From NCBI RefSeq assembly GCF_013368755.1, contig NC_049563.1, forward strand, positions 1,860,001-1,924,000: a DNA stretch of 64,000 nucleotides, read 5' to 3'. This document shows, in pieces, positions 13,357-25,494 of this stretch. Each line of letters starts with the position of its first letter. Within the stretch, counting starts at the first letter, position 1. The position numbers were made by a program, and so were the translations under genes. The DNA is from Talaromyces rugulosus (Eukaryota; Ascomycota; Eurotiomycetes; Eurotiales; Trichocomaceae). Below the pieces are notes generated by a model, which had not been told where the DNA came from, made no database searches, and worked only from the letters and a program-made list of their open reading frames with translations.

Positions 13357-14933
13357 TCAGACGGACCAACTCAGCAGGTCTTCGAAGACCCACATTAAAC
13401 ATAACCCTTTTGAACAATTCTTCATAGAAGTGACATGGTCCGTATATCGCGCGCAATCCTGGATGAAATTCTCATCATATCTGGAGCCTGATTCTTTGGA
13501 AGATTGAACATTCACAGAAAGTTTCATCTTCAGCAAACTAAGTCTCGTAGCCAGCATTGTAATTCTCTGCAATGGTACTGCTTCATCAAAATACTGTAGA
13601 AACTGAACCTCAATTTGCTTTTCCAGCACACGGATTGCGTCGCACTTCTCTTGGACCGACAGTATTGAATATGAGTTTTCGTGGCAAAATTCACTTGAAA
13701 ACATCAACTGTCGAGAGTAAAAAGTGACAGTAAAATTGCACAAGGCGAACGTCATTTCTGTGTTTTCAGGTCTGTCTGTTGTTTCCCTACTCATATCTGG
13801 GTCGAGCTGACTGTCGTTGACATTATGTGGCGTCATCGTGTTGAATGAACTTTCCAAAATACATGGGTCCGTCTTCTTATCTTGGGCAGTCACAACGTCC
13901 AAGGTAAGGATATGCCACCAAAGCCGTCTACGCATTTCAGCTTCAAATGGTGAAAGGTCTGATTTATTGCCGTCGCGATTTAGGTGCATCTTAATGGCTA
14001 TTCCAATTGCCATTCCAATAAGGCCGTGGACGTTGGGCCCCTGCGGATCTAGGCGGCCACATATCTGGACGTGTAATAGTTAAGAAACATGTTTAGATTA
14101 GAGGTTGAGTGTCCACCTACCAGGTACAGCACTAAAGCTTGTAAGACATTCATGTTTCTTGTATTCAAAACGTCGATATTGGTCATGCATTCATCTATTT
14201 TATTTCGACACCTTACGTTTATATATATAAGCGACAGTTGTATGCTATGTATTTCAACAGGTCAAACTAACCTCGTTAACAATACGGACTTACTATATTG
14301 AAGGTCCGACATGCACTCCATCGGTGACATGCTCACGATTGCAGCATAAGCAGCTGCATACGTCAAGCAAACTGTATTCGGGTTTGCGACCTTCGGGTTT
14401 TTGCATGCCTGCAGGACTATCTTTTGGGTAGAAGGCACATGGATCAGCTTGATTAGCGGGTCTACTCTCTCCAAATATGTCTGCCACAATGACACGAGAG
14501 TGATGGGGGAGAGGATCTCATCGCTCTCTTGCACTGGGTGAATAGTAGCTATTGGTTGTGTCGCTGGACTTGACAGTGTCGTTTCATGCGTAGCCACTGC
14601 AGCTTCAGGTTCTGGGTTGCTTGCATCCTGTAAACAGCGCAAGGGGGAATTCCTGTCCATCAAGAGTAGCTTAAGCTCATTCATATGTCGCTCAAGAGCG
14701 CTTAGCCTCTCCTCAACACCGTCAACTGTCCGCTGTATGGACTCGATCTTGTCTGTGTCGTGTGTGTTAGGGGTCACAGCCGGTACGGGGTAGATGCACT
14801 GGACTTTGGTCTTGACACAGTATGAGCAAGGGCGAGAGCGGTTGCATCCGATCTTTCGCCGCCGACATTCCAAGCATGGTGCTCCGGGCATTATTCTTCG
14901 CTGACTCGAAGCCATGCCAACGAGAGATTCCAT
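13357..14933 (-). CDS. Zn2Cys6 binuclear-cluster transcription factor
   Basis: Three exons (14933-14294, 14194-14121, 14064-13357) give 473 residues. The zinc cluster spans residues 20-46 with spacing C-x2-C-x6-C-x5-C-x2-C-x6-C (CLECRRRKIGC ... PCSYC). A short coiled-coil dimerisation segment follows (VEERLSALERHMNELKLLL). The middle region shows the fungal regulator domain (LVSLWQTYLERVDPLIKLIHVP; GLIGMAIGIAIKMHLNRDG; EAEMRRRLWWHILTLDV). The C-terminus is shorter than in many relatives, so one further downstream exon cannot be excluded. It is divergent from the NmrA-like gene at 15389 and convergent with the MFS gene; it probably regulates the local genes (inference). A decayed relative lies at 22690-23145. 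Confidence 0.9.
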
Positions 14934-15388
14934 GTTTACTTTTGAACGAGGCGATCGCGGCGGGGGAGCGAAGCAGCCGATTGGCTGGAGCGGCGCTGGA
15001 GATTGGAGTAAGGATTAAACATCGATTAACAATAATAATAATGACAAATAAGCCTCATGAGGGCACGATTAGCAATATTAGAAATTCATGAGGTGAACGA
15101 CGTTATGTGAGGGACGGACCCCGCCATTTGTCAGCTCGCGAAACTAACTGGTGCGGCGGCGCCCGCGCCACCCAACCGGAGCCCACCATTCCATTACAAA
15201 TTCGGGCGATATACTGAACATCAACATGTTGTGAGACAGGATAGAGAAGACGCAATGGCATCAAGCAGAGCTCTCGTTACGTATAAAGACTCGTAGGTTT
15301 ATCGTCTCGTCAATTGCTTCAACATTCTCTGACAAACAAGATCACACATACACTAGGCTTGTTATTCATATTTTAATAATCCACCACC
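14934..15388. promoter_or_regulatory. Bidirectional promoter: Zn2Cys6 regulator / NmrA-like gene
   Basis: A 455-base gap between divergent starts. A GC-rich patch at 15150-15173, with CGG/CCG triplets around GGCGCC and an imperfect palindrome (GGTG ... CACC), stands out in an otherwise AT-rich region. It is a plausible site for binuclear-cluster proteins, not demonstrated. Confidence 0.5.
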
Positions 15389-16399
15389 ATGGCACCTCTC
15401 AAGAACATCGCAATCATTGGGGTATGAATCACCAGCAATTGCCATAACTCCCAATCCTGGACTAACGGTAATATAGGCTAGCGGCAGCATTGGCAAGATC
15501 ATTCTCGAGACCCTCGTTGGCGCTCCGCAATTCACCGTCACCGCCCTCACTCGCGCATCTAGCGAAGCTACCTTCCCAGCTGGCGTGACCGTTCGCAAGT
15601 CGGATTTCTCCGAGTCGGACCTGGTGTCTGCCTTGAAAGGTCAGGATGCGGTCATTTCTGTTGTGGGCCCGACTGGCTTCGGGGAGCAGAAGAAATTCAT
15701 TGATGCTGCTATCTCCGCTGGAGTAAAGAGATTCTTGCCATCCGAATACTCTGCAAACACTCTCAGTGAAGCTGTGCTGCAGCTCCTTCCCCTCTTTGGA
15801 CAGAAGAAGGAGACCCTAGAGTATTTAAAGACGAAGGAGAGCTCGACTTTCTCGTGGAGTGCAATTTACACTGCTCTGCTGTTCGACTGGGTAAATACAC
15901 TTGAATACCTTCAAAGATTAAAAATTGGCTAATCAAATGAAAACAGGGTCTCGGAAATGGCTTCCTCGAATATGACGTCTCTGGACGCGCAGCCACAATC
16001 TGGGACGATGGTAACAAGGTCTTCACGTTGACCAATGCCGATCAACTCGGACGTGCTGTGATCTCTGTGCTAGAGAACCCAGAGAAGACAGCTAATAAGA
16101 ATCTCCATGTTGCGTCGGTTGAGACTTCGCAGAACGCGATTCTTGCAGCCCTCGAAAAGGCCACTGGTTCCAAATTCGCTGTAACCAAGACTACGACTGA
16201 GAAAGAGCTCGCCGAAGCAGGTGAATTGCTTGGCAAAGGGGACTTTAGCGGTGCTTTGAAGCTGGTCCGAGCCACAAGCTTTGGTAGCACGGCCGGCATT
16301 CGTGCAAACTATGCGAAGGAGGAAGAGTTGGCGAATGACTTGTTGGGTTTGAAGCTTGAAAGTGTTGATGACACTGTTGCGCGGGTTGTCAAGGCTTGA
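15389..16399 (+). CDS. NmrA-like / isoflavone reductase-like NAD(P)-binding protein
   Basis: Three exons (15389-15421, 15477-15890, 15947-16399) give 299 residues. The first exon codes only 11 residues, and its junction rebuilds the nucleotide-binding loop IIGASGSIGK. Further family features: VTALTRASSEATFP, GQDAVISVVGPTG, and AGVKRFLPSEYSAN near residue 115, the conserved segment of the isoflavone reductase/PCBER group. Members reduce small aromatic or phenylpropanoid substrates with NADPH, or act as redox-sensing regulators (NmrA). The position, divergent from a pathway regulator and near an aryl-acid-type reductase, favours an enzyme, but the substrate is unknown. The start has CCACCACC just before ATG, a good fungal context. 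Confidence 0.9.
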
Positions 16400-18872
16400 G
16401 CCCAGAAATAAGGAAATAAATATGATAGGATTGTGATGTACATATGTATGTAGATCATTTGTCACGAATCAGAAGGAGAACTATGAAGACAATGACAACA
16501 CATGATTTATATACCAATGTGCCAAGGAGGCATCTGGTCTTCAATTCATCAACCAAGCTTCCTCCTTGGATGCGTAGTAAGATGTCTTGACTTATGTAGA
16601 AGATGTACTATTCGATCTAGAATTGCGCCATAAGACGGTACATTTCTATCTCCATGTCGTCTTTCAAAACCTTAAGACAATATTCCCCACTTTCATTCGG
16701 TTCGAATCCACGGGCAATAGAGAGCTCTGCCATTTTTTAGAAGACATCGTGATGAGCATTTCGGGATTGTTTTGTGGCCTTCTTTGCTTGCAATTTCTAT
16801 GAATTTTCCTTCTAATCTTGCGTACTGTGAACCAGTCCTTGATGCAAACTTTGTGGTCTTTTCATGGTGTATATTGACCAAACGACGGCTTGCGACACCA
16901 CCCCATAATTTTTCTCTTTGAGTCCCTCTTTTAGTATCGTTGATACTGTTCGTCAGTCCATCCTTATTCTTAATTAGAACCAAGGAGCATTCAATGTTAA
17001 ATATCATGGGTCTAATTGAAGTGAGAATTCTTCTATATGATTGGCCATAAGGAATAAATACAAAAGGTTTTACACCAGGCATCAGTCCCGGCCTCAGAAG
17101 AGGCTAAGCAATCAAAATGGACAAGGCAAGTTATTCTTCATACAAATTCATCCATGCTGATTTTTGGCCGGAACTAAAGCCGTAAAGATTCAGGAAAAGA
17201 TACCAAGCCAACATAATATATACTAGATTTTCCTAGAGTACTTTGAAGAGAGCTGTCACTAGCTACCCCGGAAAACCACTATTTTAAGATTTTAGAAGAC
17301 TTGTATAAAGGCAATCTCGGATCACCATATACAAAATACTAATATTTAACAAACCATCCCGAAGCAACAGGTGGATCATCATCGCATGGCCGTTAATGGC
17401 TGATATGAGCAGCATTATTATCCACCGGAATAATGACCCCGTCAATCCTAAAAATATAGTGTTATGCCTCCAAGTCGACGGCTGGTATTTCCATAAATCG
17501 CAGTATTCCAACAAGTTCTATCCTGCAGATCAAGCGATGGAAGCTCTACGTGAGGATGTTGTTGAGAAGAATTCATTCTCCTTGTAAACATTTTTTCCAT
17601 TGGCGGTATGATGTCAGGATACAGGTAGCAATAATGATTATATTCGACTAAATGCTGTTCGGATTTAGTATTAGTAACTAGTTACCTATAATACACTTAC
17701 TTCGTCTAAATTATAAAATCTGTAGTTCTATCTGTTTTCTTTTAGTATATTTTTTGCCATGTAAATGAAGTTGTTATAGTGGTAGTAGATCTCATTGGCC
17801 TGGTTTAGCTAGTTGACTGTGAGTACTGATCCCTAGCACCGCGTAAAGGTGCCTGCCCATCGCTGGAGATAAAGTTCCTATATATAAAATTCTCATTCTC
17901 TAAATATGTATTATGATGTTGTTGTATATACCCCAGTATATTGACAGCATTCTTTCTTGCATATACTTGTTTATATGCTCATCATGTGACTCCTGAGTCA
18001 GCTTCGTGTTAGCCCAATAGTCTCGCTGTGTTCTTGTAAAACCATTATTTATTTATATAGTTTACTGTGTTTAATAACTTTGTATTACTTTTCTTGATAT
18101 TTTATTTTTGTGGTACGTCTCTTAGGCTGCGTTGTCGGTAGTTGTGCTACCTGTTATTCTATATCTACTGGATTAGGGCCTTACATATAACCCTACATGT
18201 TACGAAACCGATACTATATACACTTTAACAATTATAAGAAAGGTCAAAAAGAGATTAGAGCGGCAAGATCCCTGAAAAACATTAACACCAACATAAACCT
18301 CACTGATCCTCCACAACTTCCACTCTTTTATTTTCTTTATCCTTAACATACCCTTCTATCAGTAACATACTTGCTATACATCTACAGCTATCCTCAAGAG
18401 CCAATAAAATTCTAATTTCGCTTAATACTTATTTTATCCTTACCGCTGTTTTTATTCTTAATCTTACCTTCTAGTGTGTCACGCGCGCATTTTCTATTTA
18501 CTCACATACTATCGTAGCTATATATTAACTTTATGTAGGTTCGACTTATACTTGAAAATGGGCCGCGGAACTGTATCCGTTCTTTAATATTCACAAAGAT
18601 CTTCGTTGCATGATCTCCGCTCTCCGCTGGTACCAATCGGCGCCTATTTCAATGCACGGTCATTTATAACCGGTATCTGACGTAACATAGAGTTTAGTAC
18701 GTATTTGAAACAGTAAGCTCTCCAAGATTAAGTCTCTGTATGGAAAGTAACTTCGGGGTTTTACACTTTAACATAAAGAGGCAAGCAGAAGAGTATTGAA
18801 TTTATATAGTAACTGAAACTTGTACACCACGGGTGTCCGTTATTACGAAACATGATATAATGTCAATATTCA
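16400..18872. other. 2.5-kb gene-poor, AT-rich region
   Basis: No gene recognised. The longest open frame (minus strand, 17082-16693) has no known domain and unlikely composition. The stretch 17600-18580 is strongly AT-rich with many TA steps, as in decayed or RIP-mutated repeats, but I see no transposase relic and no terminal repeats by eye. Confidence 0.4.
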
Positions 18873-20024
18873 TTAAAAACTCCACGCATGGCCTTCGGGT
18901 GACAGTTTAGCATGGAGGAAAACAAATTTGAAAAGCTTCTGGTCCGTTATTCCTCTTTATGCTCTGCGATCTCGTCGGGGTCCCCTGGTCTTCTTAGCCC
19001 AAGGAATAGATCTTGGAGAAAGACATACGTACAGTTTGCACTAATGAAACAGCCCCGTAAATGCTCTGCTGTAGGACCAGCCAAGTATAAGGTCATTTCC
19101 CCTGTCATAATACCTTTGTCGTGGGCGAACGGGGTAAAGGCATCAACAACCATGCCTCTCTTGGTCTCAGTCTGCTAGAGGATACCGGGATGGACAGCGA
19201 AGACTCGAAGCTGAGAGTGTTCTAATGATATCCTTAAATCAGAGACTATTTTTCCGCCCTTACAATGTACCAACCTGCGTTCAAATATTCAGCCAACTTA
19301 ATGACGGACAGTTTGCTGGCCGAGTACGAGCTGATACCGGGCACCGTGAATGACGCGCCCATGCTGACAACAAAGACGATAGTCCCTTCTCCTCCAGCAA
19401 ATTTGATATGCTTATGGGCAATGTTGTAGGAGCCTTTGACATTGACTTCCTAAATATCCACGAATCAGTCTCCAGTCAAATATCAGTCCGCATAAGAGAG
19501 GCGGCTTTTGGTTACAAAATCTCTAAACCATTGTGACAGCTCGATTTCTCCAATCCCAGGGCCATTGTTCATGACTCCGCAGACATTCACAACCACGTCA
19601 ATCTTCTCAAAAGAAGCTTGAGCAGTTTCAAAAGCCGCTTTGACTGATTCCTTGGCAGTCACCTCTGTCAGGATTGCTACCACCATGGTGGATAGGGACA
19701 ACTTCTTGACGGCCTCCGACGGTTCCTCTAGTCGCTCCTTTGTACGCCCCGCGAGAATTATGCCTTTGGCTCCTAGCCCACGCCCTAGCTACTTCCTGTT
19801 TGCGTGACATGGTCAGCAGCAATTCACAGCGTCGATACTGCTGGAACGGTATGGATTGTAAACTTACTCCTCCAACCACCAGTAGCACCAAAAATGAGCA
19901 CTACCTTTCCTTCTGCACTTCGTTCTGGGTTCCATGGGTTGATTGCATCGTATAGATCGCGATGAAGGGTTTTTGTGAGCTAAAATGGGGATGTAAAAGC
20001 ATTTAGGTCCATGACTGCAGTCAT
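18873..20024 (-). pseudogene. Short-chain dehydrogenase/reductase pseudogene
   Basis: Read on the minus strand, segments of a classical SDR follow in correct order: GKVVLIFGATGG (nucleotide loop), QEVARA then LGAKGIILAGRTKERLEE, EKIDVVVNVCGVMNNG, the active-site segment SYSASKLSVIKLAEYL preceded by SMGASFTVPGI, then VFAVHPGI and a C-terminal tail ending HAKLSPEGHAWSF. The gene is broken at least three times: a frame shift inside the first helix near 19780, an in-frame TAG at 19175-19177, right after HPGIL, and a frame shift with stop near 18947. A further in-frame TAG near the N-terminus may be an intron boundary. Introns still seem recognisable (for example about 19450-19510). It was probably an oxidoreductase of this cluster that has been lost. 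Confidence 0.85.
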
Positions 20025-20499
20025 AATTAGAACTAGAATCAGAGAACAAATGTATACTATTCAGGTTTTATTTTTCTCACCTGGTGAAGGGGGTATCGGT
20101 TAAGTTTTATCAAAACAAGAGGAGTAATGACAAGTCGATCGTTCGGGTACAATATATTCGGTACGTTATGATACTGCACTGTACGGTACAATGTAATTGT
20201 GGTTGGAGTCCCAGACCAATAATAGTTCACGACAAAAACAGACTATAACGGAACAAAATAGCTTGCTAGAATTATTTGTCAGCGCATATGTAAAATTATT
20301 ACTCCTAGAAAGAATAGGTGTTGACCTCTTGATCTGTTTACTCACATTCCGCCAGTATTAATGAATGCGTCACTCGATTTCGGCCTTGTGTCCTTCAATC
20401 CGTCAAACCTAGCGCCTTTCAACTATCCCCTTGTTCTTTGCGCGCTTGAATAATTGTTCTTCTCCTCACCTTACCTATTCCTTGCATACGCGTACCATA
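20025..20499. other. Promoter region of second MFS gene
   Basis: A 475-base stretch between the SDR pseudogene and the MFS start. No gene seen. Confidence 0.45.
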
Positions 20500-21962
20500 A
20501 TGGCCTGTACTGACCAAAAGGATCTCTCCCAAGAACCGCAAAACAAGCCAGTTGAGGACGTCGACGCATTTCCCGATGGCGGCTTGAAGGAATGGACTGT
20601 TGTCTTCGGTGGTTGGTGCTTGCTCTTTGTGAGCTCAGGCTGGATCAACTGTAAACAAATCTCCTCCGTATGTAGCCAGTGTATTAATCGCCAACTTTAT
20701 TTTAGGCATTGGCGTCTTCCAGACATACTATGAGCAGAATCAACTCAAAGACTACTCTCCATCGACAATTTCATGGATTCTGTCACTCGAGACCTTTTTG
20801 ATGTTTGCCAACGGTGCAGCGGTCGGGAAATTTTACGACAATTTCGGCCCTTTCTACGTAATGCTCTTTGGTTCGACTTTACACGTGTTTGGCGTGATGA
20901 TGATGTCGCTATCCTCAGAATACTACCAGTTCATTCTGGCACAAGGTATTTGTAGTCCTCTCGGGGCAAGTTGTTTATTCTATGCCGGTATGTGAACCAA
21001 AAATGGTGGTTAAATGCATTTTTTTAAAAGAAAAAAAATCAATTAACTGAATTGACAATATTATTACACATAGCCCTCAACGCGGCTAGTACATGGTTCA
21101 AGAAACGCCGTGCCTTAGCCCTCGGAATTGTCGTCAGTGGTTCCAGTGTCGGTGGTGTTATCCTCCCGATTTTCCTTCAACGACTTTTTCCAAAGATAGG
21201 GTTCGCCTGGTCAGTTCGAGGGGCCGGTTTTCTCATGCTCGGTCTCTGTATCATTGCTCAAGTGACGGTGAAATCACGGCTTCCTCCCAAACCTAAACCA
21301 TTTGATTTGATCGAATTCACTCGACCATTAAAAGAGGCGCCTTTCTTGATGATTACCTTGGGTGGCTTTTTCTTCTTCTGGGGCATGTTCGTTCCCTTCA
21401 ACTACGTCATAGTCGAAGCGCAGAAAATCGGAATGAGTGCTAAGCTCTCCAATTATCTCCTCGCCATGCTCAATGGAGCCAGGTATGAAACCTTTCCCAT
21501 CCTCGTCAAAGGAAAATATTAACAACTATACATAGTCTGTTTGGAAGAATCCTTCCTGGGTGGCTGGGAGACAAGTTTGGTCGCTTCAACATTACCGTTT
21601 TTATGTCCTTTCTGGCCGGCATTCTCACCGTTGCTCTCTGGCTTCCAGCCAAAGGCAATGCTCCGATAATCGTTTACACGGTCCTTTATGGCTTCTCCTC
21701 CGGCGGTTTTATCTCACTAGTGCCAGCCGTGATCGCACAAATATCGCCTATCCAGGAAATTGGTGTCCGATCCGGCTCCTACTTTGCGTGGATTTCGATA
21801 GCGGCCCTTACTGGAAATCCTATCGCAGGAGCCATCACATCGCGGCAAAATGGCGCTTTTTCGGGATTGCAAATATTTACTGGTGTCGTTTTACTTATAG
21901 GTGGAACTTTCTTTGTGCTCGGTAGAGTATTGGTTGCTGGCTTCAAACCCCAGATTGTTTAA
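20500..21962 (+). CDS. MFS transporter, monocarboxylate-porter type (copy 2)
   Basis: Four exons (20500-20650, 20706-20987, 21074-21482, 21536-21962) give 422 residues. The family start [16 protein letters not shown] follows a shorter hydrophilic N-terminus (about 26 residues) than in copy 1. Joined segments match the family: [60 protein letters not shown] and [16 protein letters not shown]. It has about 12 predicted membrane spans. Shared intron positions and sequence with the carrier at 11035 show that the two are paralogues, probably from a local duplication. The transported compound is unknown; an organic or aromatic acid is the family norm. Confidence 0.92.
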
Positions 21963-22689
21963 AAGACATTTATACAAAAATTGAGGCGTTGCGAGTGCTC
22001 GGTTCAACACTACGGTTAATATTTGCTGGAATGGCAAATAAAGCTTCAAATAGAAATTTTAGAAGAGATTCTCTATCTAATTACACTAAAACATATCGAT
22101 ATATGTCTATTACTTACCATAAATTTCCTTGCAGGCGCCGATGTCTGTAGTGGGTATAGATATAAGCTGGATTAGGTGAGATTGATTGAGTATAAAAAGC
22201 GGAATTTCTAGATAAATAGCGAAGAAGTTTCCTTATATCATTTTGCGGAAAGCAATTAGTCAATCAGCAGGGGAACGTACACTGTATACTAGATGTCCTT
22301 CAAAAACTTCACATATTAACAAATGTAATATTATCTACTTGAATCTCTCATATACAAGAACCTCGTTAATTCTTTGATGGCTAGTGCCTGGTCTCGGAAT
22401 TCTTTAATATATAGCCACGAATGACCCTAGCGAATATCGCAGTCGTTTTCCCAGTATTGATATACTTCCACCGCTTTCCAAGCTACCTGATCAATTGATA
22501 CCATGGGTCCGTGTGCTTGGAGCAGATATTAGCCAAAATATATACTACTACGTCCCATTCGATGTACGTTTCAACCAACCACAACCATCACTTCCCCTTC
22601 TCATAATGTCGCAAGACGCAAGCATGCCACAAAACAGACAGACACGTTTTTTGAAACCGAGCCCTATCTTTTTCTGCTTCAGCCTGGTT

Positions 22690-23145
22690 CACTTTGATCT
22701 TCATCTTGGCAACAATTAGTCGGTTGGACGCAATGGTGATATTGTCAAGGGGATTTTCTTGTCGCAAAAAGATGGATATTCATTTTCTAGGCATTGTTGG
22801 AGCTGATCGATTGCTTGGCACTTTTCTGGCACAGACCGAATTGGGTAGCCATTTTCACTACGGAATAAATTATAATGAACATATTTTTCTTTTCTTTTCT
22901 TCCTCTGCCACATTCCTGTATTGGATCGGAGTAGTAATGCATGTATCTCATCTACGTTCGTATCTTATGCGGCTAATCCCGGTCGGTATCACTTTTTGGG
23001 AGGCTCTGCCTTTCAGCTTCACAACGTTGGCCAATGGAATAAAGAGCGCATGACAATCTCTTACAGTTTTCTTTGTTTTTCAAATTGCTGATCATACGTA
23101 TTCGCCTTTCCAATTCACCGACATGTTGTGTCACGGTAATACCTG
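22690..23145 (-). pseudogene. Zn2Cys6 transcription factor remnant (paralogue of the regulator at 13357-14933)
   Basis: On the minus strand, a coiled-coil-like piece (HVGELERRIRMISNL, about 23125-23080) is followed, after many stops, by SENGYPIRSVPEKCQAIDQL and FCDKKIPL (about 22870-22745). One frame over come DNITIASNRLIVAKMKIKVN and more. The intact regulator at 13357-14933 has the matching string ENSYSILSVQEKCDAI ... RITMLATRLSLLKMKL. The order and spacing agree, but frame shifts and stops make it non-functional, and no zinc cluster was found. It lies downstream of and convergent to the second MFS gene, just as the intact regulator lies next to the first. Confidence 0.6.
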
Positions 23146-23321
23146 CTCAGCTTTGAGGCATCGCCAAGGTACATCGTGAACATTTATTCGCTCGCCGTTC
23201 TCTGGCATCCTCCCTGTGGCTTTACGCTTTATGAGACAGACATCTTGAAATGTGCCGAGGTATTGATATTTGGTTTCAGGAGAGGGCTACGTATCGCTGC
23301 ATCCCGCTGTGACCACGATTA

Positions 23322-23339
23322 CCCTAACCCTAAACCCTA
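23322..23339. repeat. Short interstitial telomere-like repeat
   Basis: CCCTAA twice followed by ACCCTA, the reverse complement of the TTAGGG telomere unit used by most filamentous fungi. Confidence 0.7.
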
Positions 23340-23603
23340 CTTTCTGTTCCCATGCAATGATGGACTGGATGAGGAAGTCGCTTGATCTTTCGAATGCTAC
23401 ATGTATCCAACGAGCTACATATGCAACGCCTGGATAAAACTGAAGCAGACTAAATGTTACATCTTATTTCAAAATATGTTAGCTATAGATCCTCTTCCCA
23501 AAATCGACTATTGATAACTATGCCGTCTCAACGGAAAGCGAAGTCTTCGTAGGTTTGTCAGACGGGCTACATGAAAGCTGAAAAAAATATGGCTATGAGA
23601 ATA

Positions 23604-25494
23604 TCAGGCATCAAATCGGGAGAAGGTTTCTCGCTGGGCTGATTCGTATTCCTTCATTATCGTCATTCGCCGGGCTTCTGATCTCGGCTTGATCACGCAA
23701 GGAAAGTCTCTAGCGCAAACCAGAAATCCCTCGCTGTAGCCAGTCTCGGGGCTAAAATCGGACTCGATTGGCTGGTCCTTTTCATCTTGGCCAGGCTCAA
23801 TAGAAAACGCCCAGATCAGTTTAGCAATCGCCAAGAACAGGTTTCGTTCGGCCAGATGGATGCCGGGACATATTCGACGACCAGAGCCATAACCATAGTG
23901 ATCACGACTTTCATAGTCCGCTGCAGCTGCGAGCTCGGGTGCAAGCGTGGTCTGGCCTTTGTAGTGATCAGGATCGAAACTATCGGGGTTTCGGTAGCGT
24001 TTTTCATCATGGTGCATGCCCCAGGAATTTATGATAACCGTTGTACCTTTGGGAATGAAGTAGCCGTCGACCCAATCATCTGTACGTTTTGGTTAAATCT
24101 GGAGGCCTATACAAAAATTTAGGAGACTGGCTTACCTTCAGCGGCAGCATGAGGAAAGGCCAGAGGCACGACGGGCCGCCATCTCTGTACCTCTTTCACG
24201 ATGGTCGCCACATAGGGTAGCTGGGAATAGTCTGACCAGATAGGGGTGCGATCATCGCTGATAACGCTGTCGATTTCCTCCTGCGCAGTCCGCAGGACAT
24301 TGCTCCATTTGGTCATAGCATGTATAAACGCAAGAATAAGTGAGCTTGTCGTATCTGATCCTCCCTCCATCAACACGCCACCGAGAAAGTAGAGTTGATG
24401 GCGGTTCAAATTGACTTTTTCGGCTTGGTCTAGCAGGGAGTCCATGAGCGATTCTCTTCTTCCCTTCAGCTTTCGACGCTCTTTAACACGATCAAGAACA
24501 CTGGCATATAGCCCATTCATCTCGTCGCCCACGTTCTTGGATCTTGTTATCCAGTTGCCAAAGATCCTTTGAGGCACATAGTGAAGAAACGGATAAATAT
24601 CAACAGGAGGGGTGGCGCCGGGCTCCATCAATTGAGACCAGTTCTCCTGCATAGAATAATTAGCATCCCACTGATCTCACGATCCATGATAACTTTGCTT
24701 CTTACCATCATATCATAAAGACGAGTCATGTGGTGAGTATCTACCGAGGGGGTCCGCAATCCGTATACTACCCAATACATTAGAACAATGAACTAAACAA
24801 AAGACGCCAATTGTCGGTCTAAATCATTTTCAGATAAACCTACCTAAGCTCATAATTATGCTGTTGCTGAATCGTTTGGGGTGACGCATATGCTGGTCGG
24901 GACGCAAACACATGTCACGGAGCATTTGCACCGCTTCAGCATTCTGGACCTCAATGTGATTCTTTTCAACCATGGACTCCATAAAATGTTGGTGAATTAT
25001 TTTTCGAAATGACCGCCACTGTTGGCCGTATTGCATTACCAAGAGGTGGTCTCCAGATGTCATGAGATCGTGAGAGACATAGGAATGCGGCCGGTTACTG
25101 TATTTGGCACTTTTCTTGTCCACGAGCTCTTTGATGATACGGCGATCAGTGACGACGACCGCCGTAGCGGTGCCCAGTTTCAGCGAATATATGCCTCCAT
25201 ATTTCCTGGCCCATTCGGTGAATCTAAGGCAGAGAACTTAGCCGGATTGTTGGGTATCGGGGACTGACACTACTCACTTCAAGTAAGACCCTTTCCTTGG
25301 AATTTGGTGAAGGTTTCCGAGGACTGGCAATGTTGGGGGTCCTAAAATTTCCATCCTTCAGTTTTCATATCTCTCCAAAGTATGCTAACACGGGTGTTCT
25401 CACCTGGAGGGAGATTTTTGGCTCTTTTCCCGGCCGTTAAAAAAATGTACAGCAGGCCGAAAACGGCCAGAGCAAGCAAGAAGATATTGATCAT
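23604..25494 (-). CDS. Cytochrome P450 monooxygenase
   Basis: Six exons (25494-25404, 25341-25278, 25223-24844, 24767-24706, 24646-24136, 24079-23604) give 527 residues. An N-terminal membrane anchor (INIFLLALAVFGLLYIFL) is followed by the proline hinge LPPGPPTLPVLGNL. The oxygen-binding helix is GGSDTTSS, the ExxR helix is EVQRWRP, and the heme loop YGYGSGRRICPG places the thiolate at about Cys440. The sequence style (QYGQQWRSFRKIIHQHF, NRPHSY) resembles fungal P450s of the O-methylsterigmatocystin-oxidoreductase-like group. It is a membrane-bound ER enzyme that hydroxylates or otherwise oxidises a small molecule. It is transcribed in the same direction as the FAH-family gene upstream and probably belongs to the aromatic module; the substrate is unknown. 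Confidence 0.94.

Larger units (their letters stand above)
21963..23603. other. Gene-free region holding a regulator remnant
   Basis: No intact gene. The middle part (22690-23145) contains the Zn2Cys6 regulator remnant listed separately, and 23322-23339 is a short telomere-like repeat. The remainder is AT-rich sequence without recognisable content. Confidence 0.5.

Noticed and set aside
16693..17082. 129-residue minus-strand open frame
   Set aside because: No recognisable domain or start context, and no exon neighbours that extend it.
22694..23053. 119-residue plus-strand open frame
   Set aside because: It is antisense to the regulator remnant, whose family-like segments explain the sequence better.
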